A DNA stretch of 64,000 nucleotides from CAWCPR01 sp963797475 (lineage in GTDB: Bacteria; Chloroflexota; Anaerolineae; Anaerolineales; UBA4823): NCBI GenBank assembly GCA_963797475.1, contig CAWCPR010000019.1, forward strand, positions 195,172-259,171, written 5' to 3'. Positions 8,807 through 17,173 of this stretch are shown here, in pieces (position 1 is the first letter of the stretch; each line of letters begins with the position of its first letter). Both the position numbers and the translations under genes were made by a program. The notes under the pieces were generated by a model. It was given only the letters and a program-made list of their open reading frames with translations. It had not been told where the DNA came from and searched no databases.

Positions 8807-9347
8807 GGATGACTCCGTCCTCCCTAAAAATTTTAAAAATCATTATAACGCCAGACGGATATTCTTCTTCTGCAATTCGTTGCCGGTCTCCAGGATATGC
8901 CCTGGTTAAGACGATTTGCCCAGACGTGTTTATAGGATTCCCTTGATTTCGGGAGTTTCCGTTCTCAATATTAGAGAGGCTTAATCTAATCCGTTTGTGA
9001 AACGTAAGATTAACAATATCAAGTATAATTCTTCTTAAGGATTGATGAACCGAGAGTGGTGAGCCTTTGAGTGCAAAGGGGGAAGCAAATCGTGGAACCA
9101 ACGCTAAGTAAATATCGAGAAACCGAGCAACGACGATTTATTCCCCGTGGCAAATTTTATAGATTACGGCGACCTTCATACCATATAATGTGTCCGGCAG
9201 CAGGAAATGAATTCCAAATTTGTTCGATAGGAAATATGGGGGATAACCTATCTGCAGGATTTTATTATAATCTTCTGCAAAGAGTATTCAGGTCGCTCGT
9301 TGTCTTCGGATGGTGAAGACTGAATACTTATCGATGAGATCACATAC
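8807..9347. other. Gene-free region upstream of the diguanylate cyclase
   Basis: This 541-bp AT-rich gap separates divergent genes. Short ORFs here (for example 9071-9316) have no coding character. Possible -10-like TATAAT boxes occur at 9025-9030 and 9263-9268, but no convincing -35 partner was found. The c-di-GMP riboswitch consensus was looked for because of the downstream GGDEF gene and was not recognised. Confidence 0.4.
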
Positions 9348-10775
9348 ATGCTTGAAGTTTTACGAAGTTCGGGGATTATGCCGGACAGCGACGACCTTTA
9401 CCGCGACATCGTCGAGAGGCAGACTGAGTTAATCTGCCGTTATCTCCCGGACGGCGTCTTAACGTTTGTTAACGACGCCTTCTCGCGTCATTTTAATCTC
9501 CAAGGCCAGCCTCTGGTCGAGCTAAATTTCTTTTCACTATTGGGGGAGCAGCAGCGCGCCACACTACAAAAAAACCTCCTGGATCTCAGCCCGAAAAACC
9601 CGGAAAGAACCTTAGAACATTCTTTCCTTACCCAGGAAGGCAAGACGATCTGGCAGCATTGGACAAACCTGGGAATATTCGACGAGCACGGGCTGTTGGT
9701 CGAGGTTCAATCGACTGGCTTCAATATCACGGAGAGAAAGTTAGCCGAGCTCGCCGCGGACCGGCATGCCCGCGAATTGGGCGCATTGCATAAAGCAACG
9801 GCTGCCCTGCTCTCCACTTTAGATCTCGAAGCCCTTTTGGGTCAAATTTTAGATGCGGCAATCAGCGCAGTCCCGGCAGCCAAGCGCGGTGTGATCCACT
9901 TAATTGCCCGCGACACGGGCCAGTTGGAGATGCGAGCGGTCCTCGGGTACACCGAAACAGATCCTCGCATTAAGAAGTTCTCCTTACCCAGCGGCAAAGG
10001 CCATGTGGCGCGAGCGGTCAGCGAGCGCCAGCCGCTATTGATCCCCGATATTCAAAGCGATTATGAGCCTGACCAGGCAGTAGAGCGGCATCCAAAAGGG
10101 AACGGTGTCCAGTCCGCGATCGTAGCCCCCCTGATCCTTGGCGACCATGTGCTTGGGGCCCTCTCTCTTAAATCCTCTTCTCGCGCGGCTTTCTCTGAAT
10201 CGGATCTGAACCTGGCTGTTAGTTTTGCCGCGACAGCCACAGCCGCAATTCGCAACGCCCAACTCCACGCAGAAGTCCAAAAACAGGCGATTACAGATAC
10301 GTTGACCGGTATTTACAACCGGCGAGGGTTTTTCGAGTTAGGGCGGCGAGAAGTAGAACGCTCCCTGCGCTTTAGCCGGCCCCTGGCGGCGATTATGCTC
10401 GATGTGGATAACTTCAAGCGCGTCAACGACAACTTTGGTCACCAGGAAGGCGACCGGGCGTTACAACTCCTTTCAGACTGTCTCAACAATAACATCCGCA
10501 AAGTCGATATCCTGGGACGTTATGGGGGCGACGAGTTTTCTATTCTATTACCCGAAATCGACATGTTTGCTGCTTCGACCGTCGCCGAACGCCTGCGCCA
10601 GAGCGTTTTTTCCATGCCGATCGAGATCGATAAGGGGTCAATCCAAATCTCGATCAGCCTGGGGATCGCCAAAGTCTCCAGCGACACCCCTGACCTGGAT
10701 ACGCTTTTGGATCGCGCCGACCAGGCGATGTATGCGGCCAAAAAAGCGGGCAGAAACCGGACAGAGATCCGCTGA
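9348..10775 (+). CDS. PAS-GAF-GGDEF diguanylate cyclase
   Basis: The protein is a soluble 475-aa sensor that should make cyclic di-GMP. An N-terminal PAS domain (about 15-135, ending in ...VQSTGFNITERKLAE) is followed by a GAF domain (about 150-310) and a GGDEF domain (315-475). The active loop RYGGDEF is intact (Gly393-Phe397), DNFKRVNDNFGHQEGD holds the metal/substrate residues, and RKVD at 384-387, five residues before GGDEF, fits the product-inhibition I-site. No membrane helix and no EAL domain are present. It is monocistronic and converges with the UDG gene five bases away. Confidence 0.93.
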   Translation: MLEVLRSSGIMPDSDDLYRDIVERQTELICRYLPDGVLTFVNDAFSRHFNLQGQPLVELNFFSLLGEQQRATLQKNLLDLSPKNPERTLEHSFLTQEGKTIWQHWTNLGIFDEHGLLVEVQSTGFNITERKLAELAADRHARELGALHKATAALLSTLDLEALLGQILDAAISAVPAAKRGVIHLIARDTGQLEMRAVLGYTETDPRIKKFSLPSGKGHVARAVSERQPLLIPDIQSDYEPDQAVERHPKGNGVQSAIVAPLILGDHVLGALSLKSSSRAAFSESDLNLAVSFAATATAAIRNAQLHAEVQKQAITDTLTGIYNRRGFFELGRREVERSLRFSRPLAAIMLDVDNFKRVNDNFGHQEGDRALQLLSDCLNNNIRKVDILGRYGGDEFSILLPEIDMFAASTVAERLRQSVFSMPIEIDKGSIQISISLGIAKVSSDTPDLDTLLDRADQAMYAAKKAGRNRTEIR

Positions 10776-10780
10776 GCCTT

Positions 10781-11488
10781 TTATTCCAGCAGCGACCTGA
10801 CTTTTCCCCAGATCTGCGCGAACATTTCAGTCGTTAATCTCCCCGTCTGGGTATTTTGCCGGCTGGGATGGTAGGAAGCAACCAGCCATGGGTTTTGTTC
10901 GCCCAAAGGATAAACAACGCCGTGGGCGAACCCAAATCGATCTCCCTCAAGTCTTTTGCGGTGATAAATTCGCAGCACATTGTCAAAAGCGATCCTACCC
11001 AAAGCGACGATCACCTGTAAATTGTGCATCAACTGGATCTCAGCCTGCAAGAAAGGCAGGCAGTTGGCAATCTCTTGCGAGTTTGGCTTGTTTTGCGGAG
11101 GCGCGCACCGGCAAACTGCGGAGATAAAAATGTCCTTCAAGACCAATCCATCATCTCGTGCGACAGATGTAGGCTGGTTTACAAAGCCGGCATTAAATAA
11201 CGCACGAAACAGGAATTCTCCCGAGCCATCCCCGGTAAACATCCGGCCCGTGCGGTTGGCGCCGTGTGCGCCTGGGGCCAGGCCGACAACGAGCACCTGT
11301 CCATGAGGATCTCCAAATCCGGGAACCGGCTTCCCCCAATAGATTTGCTCACGATAAGCGCGCCGGCGCTTTTCGGCCACCTCTTCTCTCCAGGAGACCA
11401 GGCGCGAGCATTTTCTGCACGAGCAGATCTGGTCTTCCAACCGGTCGAATTCAGGATAGAACGAATCTGCATTCATAAGCTCAAACAA
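10781..11488 (-). CDS. udgB: Uracil-DNA glycosylase, type 5 (Fe-S)
   Basis: The enzyme removes uracil and related bases from DNA. At 235 aa it shows the family-5 motif GLAPGAHGANRTGRMFTGDGSGEFLF and the C-terminal SYHPSRQNTQTGRLT. The paired cysteines CSCRKC near residue 22 and CRC near residue 123 supply ligands for the 4Fe-4S cluster. It is the last gene of the ruvB-DUF2905-queA-udg operon, 21 bp after queA, which groups it with another DNA-repair gene. Confidence 0.9.
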   Translation of the reverse strand: MFELMNADSFYPEFDRLEDQICSCRKCSRLVSWREEVAEKRRRAYREQIYWGKPVPGFGDPHGQVLVVGLAPGAHGANRTGRMFTGDGSGEFLFRALFNAGFVNQPTSVARDDGLVLKDIFISAVCRCAPPQNKPNSQEIANCLPFLQAEIQLMHNLQVIVALGRIAFDNVLRIYHRKRLEGDRFGFAHGVVYPLGEQNPWLVASYHPSRQNTQTGRLTTEMFAQIWGKVRSLLE

Positions 11489-11509
11489 TTAACCCATTTA
11501 CAACCCGGT

Positions 11510-12553
11510 TTATAAGATCAGCATCGCATCCCCAAAAGAATAAAAACGATAACCCTGCTGTTTGGCGACCGCGTAAGCGCTCAAGATGCGCTCCCGGCTG
11601 GCAAACGCGCTCACCAACATGATCAATGTGGATTTGGGGAGGTGGAAGTTGGTGATCAACGCGTCGACCACGCGGAATTTATAACCTGGCAGGATAAATA
11701 AATCGGTAGGGCCTTCGAATGGTCCAATGATCTCACCCGAACCTGCACGGTTGGCCGCGCTTTCCAGGGTGCGTACGCTCGTCGTCCCAACCGCGATGAT
11801 GCGCCCTCCAGCCTGGTGAGCCCGGATGATATCCTCGGCTGCCTGGGTTGACACCTGGCACCATTCCGTATGAATTTTATGCTCTTTGGGGTGATCTTCA
11901 ACAACTGGCGCAAAAGTATCCAGCCCAACATGCAGCGTGACGTAGGTGAAACCAATGCTCTGAGCTCGCAACCGGTTCAATAACTCGGGCGTGAAATGCA
12001 GCCCAGCCGTTGGAGCTGCGGCGGAGCCAGGCTGGCTGCCATACACCGTCTGGTAGCGCTCCGGATCGTTTAACGATTGATGGATGTAAGGAGGCAGCGG
12101 TACGTGCCCGATCTTCTCCAGGAAAGGCTCAATGGGCTCGCTAAACCGCACCTGCCGCCTGGGGCCCTCGTAAACTGAAGTAATCTCTGCCCGGGGTCCA
12201 TCTTCTACCTGAACAGTTTTCCCTGTGGTCAATCCTTTCCCGCCGGCCAGGGCTTCCCAGGTGAGCTCGTCCATACGGCGCAGTAAAAGCAGCTCCACCC
12301 GACCCCCGCTGGGAATTTTACGAGCGTAAAGCCTGGCAGGAATTACCCGAGTCTGGTTGAGAACCAGGAGGTCCCCCGGATTCAGAAACTGGTCGATGTT
12401 ATGGAAAATCGCGTGGTGCAGGCGCCCACCTGCTCGATCCAATACCAGTAATCGTGAAGCGTCGCGAGGTTCAATAGGGGTTTGAGCGATAAATTCAGCA
12501 GGTAATTCGTAATCAAAATCGCTGGTATCTAATTGTCTTCTTTCTGGCATCAT
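11510..12553 (-). CDS. queA: S-adenosylmethionine:tRNA ribosyltransferase-isomerase
   Basis: QueA transfers and isomerises the ribosyl part of SAM to form epoxyqueuosine in tRNA. The 347-aa product has the family's FDYELPAEFIAQTPIEPRDASRLLVLDR start, the GSAAAPTAGLHFTPELL motif and the VGTTSVRTLES and TNFHLPKSTLIMLVSAF motifs. The ATG overlaps the stop of the DUF2905 gene (ATGA), which indicates translational coupling. Confidence 0.96.
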   Translation of the reverse strand: MMPERRQLDTSDFDYELPAEFIAQTPIEPRDASRLLVLDRAGGRLHHAIFHNIDQFLNPGDLLVLNQTRVIPARLYARKIPSGGRVELLLLRRMDELTWEALAGGKGLTTGKTVQVEDGPRAEITSVYEGPRRQVRFSEPIEPFLEKIGHVPLPPYIHQSLNDPERYQTVYGSQPGSAAAPTAGLHFTPELLNRLRAQSIGFTYVTLHVGLDTFAPVVEDHPKEHKIHTEWCQVSTQAAEDIIRAHQAGGRIIAVGTTSVRTLESAANRAGSGEIIGPFEGPTDLFILPGYKFRVVDALITNFHLPKSTLIMLVSAFASRERILSAYAVAKQQGYRFYSFGDAMLIL

Positions 12554-12777
12554 TTATTTAACAGCCGGACCACTAGGTTCAGCAAGACTGTCAGGAGGAT
12601 CGAAAGCAAGATGGATGTCACCAGGGGGAAAAAGCAACTGAAATTCCCACTTTGGATGTGGATATCGCCGGGCAGCCTGCCTAGCGGAAGGTTAGTCTTT
12701 GCTACTAAATATACAAGTCCGCCTAATATCACCAGGATGATCCCTAGAATGATTAAAATTCGAGCGAAATTCTCCAT
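12550..12777 (-). CDS. DUF2905 family membrane protein
   Basis: This 75-aa protein has two hydrophobic helices (RILIILGIILVILGGLVYLVA and the C-terminal FPLVTSILLSILLTVLLNLVV) separated by NLPLGRLPGDIHIQSGNFSCFFPL, the conserved core of DUF2905. The family is widely found between ruvB and queA, exactly as here. Function unknown. Confidence 0.9.
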   Translation of the reverse strand: MENFARILIILGIILVILGGLVYLVAKTNLPLGRLPGDIHIQSGNFSCFFPLVTSILLSILLTVLLNLVVRLLNK

Positions 12778-12834
12778 CTCACATCGGTCCGGAAATTCTC
12801 TTCATGCCGGCTAAATATCTTTGCGCGCCTCAAC

Positions 12835-13859
12835 TCACATCAAACGCGGCTGGTTGTTGCTCGCATAGGGAATATTCAAATGTTCGTAAGCGAGTTTGGT
12901 TGCCACACGCCCTTGTGAGGTCCGCTCCAGGAAACCCAACTGCAGCAGGTAAGGCTCAACGACATCCATAATCGTATCTGGCTCCTCGCTGATCGAGGCT
13001 GCAATCGTGCTCAATCCAACCGGGCCGCCGTTATACTTTTCTACCACCGTACGCAATACCCGCCTGTCCATATCATCCAGGCCCAGGGGATCCACATCCA
13101 ATAAATCCAACGCTTCTTGTGAAACTGGCCTGGTGATCACGCCGCTGGCCCGGACTTCAGCATAATCCCGAACGCGACGAAGCAAGCGCAGTGCCACCCG
13201 CGGAGTCCCCGGCCGCGCAGGGCGATCTCATCTACACCTTCAGGGTCAGCTTCGATGCCAATAACTCCAGCCGCCCGCGAAACAATCGCTTTCATTGCGG
13301 GTAAGTCGTAGAAATCCAACCGGTAAATCGCCCCGAACCTTGCCCGCAGTGGCGCCGTTACCAGGGCCAGACGAGTGGTCGCTCCGATCACGGTGAAGTG
13401 CGGCAGCTTCAAGCGGATGGAACGCGCCGAAGGGCCTTTGCCAATAACGATGTCCAGGGCGAAATCCTCCATCGCCGGGTAAAGTACTTCCTCAATGGAG
13501 CGACCTAAGCGGTGGACTTCGTCGATAAAAAGGATATCCCCGGCTCGCAAATTGGTTAAAATTGCAGCTAAATCGCCGGGGCGCTCGATAGCTGGGCCGG
13601 CTGTGATTTTAATATTCACGCCCATCTCGTTGGCAAGGATATGCGCAAGAGTCGTTTTCCCTAATCCTGGTGGACCGTAAAACATCACATGGTCCAACGG
13701 TTCTTCCCGCTGCCGCGCCGCTTCGATCAGGATTGCCAGATTTTCTTTCACCCGGTCCTGGCCGATTAAATCCGACAAGGTTTTGGGTCGCAGCGCCTGG
13801 TCCAGACGGTCTTCTGGCTGCGGAATTGGGTTTACCAGACGGTTATTCACATCATCCAT
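12835..13859 (-). CDS. ruvB: Holliday junction DNA helicase RuvB, with a one-base frameshift
   Basis: RuvB is the AAA+ motor of branch migration. The first frame (start 13859) has Walker A GPPGLGKT, Walker B DEVH and sensor 1 GATTR. It then changes frame at DEIALRGRG: the expected GTPRVALRLLRRVRDYAEV continues in the next frame, which ends at 12835 with the normal winged-helix end. One base is missing in a C-run at 13207-13210 (+ strand); a fifth C restores about 341 aa. Because ruvB is a housekeeping gene and the loss is in a homopolymer, a sequence error is the likeliest reason. Confidence 0.92.
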
Positions 13860-13956
13860 AAGGGCGATTATAACCTCTTGTTCTGTGGATTTAATGAATC
13901 ATATCCAGAATCGGCGCATAAGATATAATAACGCCATCCCGCTTCAGGAGTAAATC

Positions 13957-14583
13957 ATGCCCAATATATTCCCGTCCCAGCATCCCCTTGTTGCTCACAA
14001 GTTGACCAAGCTGCGCGACAAAAACACGGACCCCAAGAAATTTCGCGAGCTCATCCGCGAGATCGCAGCATTAATGGCCTATGAGGCGACAGCCGATCTA
14101 TTCTTAAAGTCGCGAACGGTAGAAACGCCGCTGGATGTCGCCGCCGGGGCCGAATTAGCTGAAAAGATCGGCCTTGTGCCTATTTTGCGGGCCGGGCTTG
14201 GGATGGTTGAAGGCGTTTGGGGCTTAATGCCTTCTGCCGAGGTCTGGCACATCGGACTGTATCGGGACGAACGCACGCTCAAACCTGTGGAATATTATAA
14301 TAAGCTTCCGGTGGAACCCACCGTCTCCGTCTGTCTGATTTTAGATCCAATGCTGGCAACCGGTGGGTCAGCGGTCGCAACGGTGGACATTCTGAAACGC
14401 TGGGGGGTTAAAAAAATCAAGTTCGTCGGCATCATTGGCGCGCCGGAGGGCATCCAACTGTTGCAAGCTCGCCACCCGGAAGTGCCAATTCACCTGGCTG
14501 CGGTCGACCTGCGCCTGAATGAAAATGGTTACATCTTACCTGGATTAGGAGATGCGGGCGACCGCCAATTTGGAACAGGGTAG
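13957..14583 (+). CDS. upp: Uracil phosphoribosyltransferase
   Basis: The enzyme salvages uracil to UMP using PRPP. The 208-aa product contains the PRPP loop LILDPMLATGGSA (Asp about 130) and the uracil-binding C-terminus ENGYILPGLGDAGDRQFGTG typical of Upp. The RBS CAGGAG precedes the ATG. The neighbouring Ser/Thr kinase gene starts 7 bp after the stop. Together with the nucleoside phosphorylase it supports pyrimidine salvage. Confidence 0.96.
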   Translation: MPNIFPSQHPLVAHKLTKLRDKNTDPKKFRELIREIAALMAYEATADLFLKSRTVETPLDVAAGAELAEKIGLVPILRAGLGMVEGVWGLMPSAEVWHIGLYRDERTLKPVEYYNKLPVEPTVSVCLILDPMLATGGSAVATVDILKRWGVKKIKFVGIIGAPEGIQLLQARHPEVPIHLAAVDLRLNENGYILPGLGDAGDRQFGTG

Positions 14584-14590
14584 TCTCATC

Positions 14591-16840
14591 ATGTCTTCAG
14601 AGAAAATCGGACGCTACGAAATAAAAGTTGAGCTTGGCCGGGGAGGCATGGCGACGGTTTATCATGCGTACGATCCCAGCTTCGAGCGCGATGTTGCCAT
14701 TAAGGTCTTACCCCAGGTATTTCTTCATGACCCGCAGTTCCGCACCCGTTTCGAACGGGAAGCCAAAATGATCGCTCTGCTTGAGCATCCGGCTATCGTT
14801 CCTGTTTACGACTTTGGTGAGGATCACGAACAACCCTATATTGTCATGCGCTATATGTCAGGGGGTTCATTGGCAGATCGCATCAAACAAGGTGCGCTCA
14901 CTGCGGAAGAGACAGCCAGTACGCTTTCCCGCTTGGCCCCGGCGTTGGATGCAGCCCATGCACGCGGCATCATCCATCGGGATCTGAAACCGGGAAACAT
15001 ACTATACGACCAATACGATAACGCTTTTCTGTCTGATTTTGGCATCGCACGGCTGGTGCAGGAAGGCGGGGCCACATTAACCGGCGGAAATATCCTCGGA
15101 ACCCCGGCTTACATGAGCCCGGAGCAAGTTCAAGGGGATAAAGCCTTAGATGGGCGCAGCGATATCTACGCCCTGGGGGTTTTGATCTATCAAATGCTCA
15201 CAGGCCAACTGCCGTACCAGGCCGATACGCCGACCAAAACGATGATGATGCACCTGCTCGAACCAGTGCCGCATATCAAAGAAAAGAAAAGCGAGTTGCC
15301 GATCGGGATCGATGATGTCATCGCGAAAGCAATGGCGAAAGAGCCAGGCGATCGTTTCGCGACAGCCGGCGAGCTGGCGGCAGCCCTGGAGGCCGCCAGC
15401 CGAGGCCAACTCCCAACCCAGACCATTATCTCGGGGGGGAAAATCAACGCCGCAGCTCAAACCATGGTCTCAATCCCCAAAAATACCTCGACCGTAAGCC
15501 CTGCGGGGGCGTTTTCTGGGGCAGCATCTATTGCCAGCAAACCTGTCTCAATTCCTTCCGGAATTCCGCCGGCTGGCAGGCGCTGGTCTGCCCTGGCGAT
15601 AACGATCCCAATCGTCATCCTGGTTATCGCCGGCGTGATCGCTGTTATTGGATTCGCTTTCTTGGGGATGCGAGGCAATGGACCTCTCGCTTTCCTGGCG
15701 AAAACACCTACTGCGCTGCCCAGCCCCACATCCAGCGCCACCGCCCTCCTCACATTGCCGCCCGCCACGCTTACCTTGACAGTACAACCTATCGCTGTGG
15801 TTTTGCCAAGCGAGACGCCTACCCCCACCTCCACGCTCTCTCCCTCCGAGACTCCAATCCCGTCAACTGCGACGGCTACGGAAACCTTACCCCCGGCTGC
15901 ACCGGTTATCGGCGGCGCGGATAAAATCGCCTATCTAAATGCCGGCAATTTATGGATCGCAAACCTGGACGGCAGCGGGTTGGCTCAATTGACCAGCGAT
16001 GGCGCATCGAAAACAAACTTAAGATGGTCGAACGATGGAAAATCGATTTATTACATCACCGGAAATTGTGTCCAGAGCGTAGAGATCGAGTCAGGTAGGA
16101 TCGACATCCTAACTTGTATAAACTTCATCAACTCCTTTAAAGCTTTCGAGATTTCCCCTGATAACAGCCAGATCGCCTTAAGCCTGGATAACCAATTGTA
16201 TATCATCGCTTATGATATCGACCGGTTGGATCAAGTAAAAACCCGCTCCGATATTGCTGCCATGGCTGAATGCGGCGATTTTGCCCCGTATCAGCGCAAT
16301 TTTGTCCAGGGTATTCGCTGGTCCAAGGATGGGATGTCGATCGCCGCAAAACTGCTGATTCCCCTGGCAGACGGAAAACAAGGCAACGCCATCCAGATCC
16401 TCCCGATCGACCGCTGTATTCCTAATCCACGAGCAATCGATAATTTTCCCCGGCCGCGTTTCCAAATGAAAGGGTACGATCAAAACCCGTTCATCCAAAA
16501 TTTTTCCTGGGATGGGGTATTTCTTTTTGCATTAACTAACAATGTCCGCAATGATGGCTTCGGCGACTTGTATGTTTATAATTCGGATTTGCATAAAGCC
16601 CGCCTGGAGATCAATCCAATCGATAATAAGTGCTGTTATCGTGACCCACAATGGAGTCCGGATGGAAATTATTTGATCTTGGCATTTCAAGATTATTCGC
16701 AAGGCTCAAACAGCGTTACCAGGCTTTATTACGTGCCATACGGCAGTATTGGCACAGGTGTGCAGTATTCTCCCATTCCATTACCCGATATCAGCAACCA
16801 GCGAGAAAAACCACAGCCAGTCTTACGACCGGCTCAATAA
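14591..16840 (+). CDS. Transmembrane Ser/Thr protein kinase with C-terminal beta-propeller-like sensor
   Basis: The product is 749 aa from ATG 14591, chosen over 14552 because the latter overlaps upp and adds unconserved residues. The cytoplasmic Hanks-type kinase has the glycine loop GRGGMATVY, Lys38, HRD 129-131 followed by LKPGN, and DFG 149-151, so it should be active. A TM helix lies at about 332-355, then a Thr/Ser/Pro linker, then repeats such as KIAYLNAGNLWIANLDGSGLAQLT and DPQWSPDGNYLI that are TolB/PD40 propeller blades outside the membrane. It resembles PknB-type receptors. The ligand is unknown. Confidence 0.93.
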   Translation: MSSEKIGRYEIKVELGRGGMATVYHAYDPSFERDVAIKVLPQVFLHDPQFRTRFEREAKMIALLEHPAIVPVYDFGEDHEQPYIVMRYMSGGSLADRIKQGALTAEETASTLSRLAPALDAAHARGIIHRDLKPGNILYDQYDNAFLSDFGIARLVQEGGATLTGGNILGTPAYMSPEQVQGDKALDGRSDIYALGVLIYQMLTGQLPYQADTPTKTMMMHLLEPVPHIKEKKSELPIGIDDVIAKAMAKEPGDRFATAGELAAALEAASRGQLPTQTIISGGKINAAAQTMVSIPKNTSTVSPAGAFSGAASIASKPVSIPSGIPPAGRRWSALAITIPIVILVIAGVIAVIGFAFLGMRGNGPLAFLAKTPTALPSPTSSATALLTLPPATLTLTVQPIAVVLPSETPTPTSTLSPSETPIPSTATATETLPPAAPVIGGADKIAYLNAGNLWIANLDGSGLAQLTSDGASKTNLRWSNDGKSIYYITGNCVQSVEIESGRIDILTCINFINSFKAFEISPDNSQIALSLDNQLYIIAYDIDRLDQVKTRSDIAAMAECGDFAPYQRNFVQGIRWSKDGMSIAAKLLIPLADGKQGNAIQILPIDRCIPNPRAIDNFPRPRFQMKGYDQNPFIQNFSWDGVFLFALTNNVRNDGFGDLYVYNSDLHKARLEINPIDNKCCYRDPQWSPDGNYLILAFQDYSQGSNSVTRLYYVPYGSIGTGVQYSPIPLPDISNQREKPQPVLRPAQ

Positions 16841-16876
16841 TTATTACGCAGTGCGTCATTTTCTAACCTTGAAAGC

Positions 16877-16905
16877 TTGTAATCGACCAGGGATATTGTT
16901 ATAAT
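16877..16905 (+). promoter_or_regulatory. Sigma-A type promoter before the 46-aa ORF and aceB-aceA
   Basis: TTGTAA (16877-16882) and TATAAT (16900-16905) are separated by exactly 17 bp. Transcription would begin near 16912, about 40 bp before the small ORF, and could run on into aceBA. Confidence 0.65.
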
Positions 16906-16953
16906 TAACACAAGTTGTTGAATGATGATAAAAGCCGATAGATGGAGGTGCGT

Positions 16954-17094
16954 ATGTTCTCAGGTTATGGACCACCTGTCCTGCCTTCTGGAATTCCTAC
17001 ATTGATGGATGATCGTCCAGAGAAAAAGGCGAAGCCAAATTTGATCAAAATATTCTTTCGCTGGATTGCTCGTTTATATCGTGAAATTGGATAA
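16954..17094 (+). CDS. Small protein of 46 aa upstream of the glyoxylate shunt genes
   Basis: ATG 16954 follows a strong GGAGGTG site and a good promoter. The product begins MFSGYGPPVLPSGIPTL and ends with a basic amphipathic stretch (KPNLIKIFFRWIARLYREIG) that could lie on a membrane. It precedes aceB by 79 bp on the same strand. No family is recognised. It may be a small regulator or leader peptide for aceBA; this is inference from position only. Confidence 0.6.
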   Translation: MFSGYGPPVLPSGIPTLMDDRPEKKAKPNLIKIFFRWIARLYREIG

Positions 17095-17173
17095 TTAGAT
17101 TGTTATGAATTGATAACCAGAGCGAAGCTTTCGAGCTCGCTCCAACTATTTGCAAGCGAAAAAGGAGGGATTT

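Noticed and set aside
9071..9316. 81-aa ORF before the diguanylate cyclase
   Set aside because: No ribosome site, no domain, AT-rich non-coding composition.
8939..9347. Possible c-di-GMP riboswitch upstream of the GGDEF gene
   Set aside because: No GEMM-I or GEMM-II consensus core (conserved loop and paired stems) could be found.
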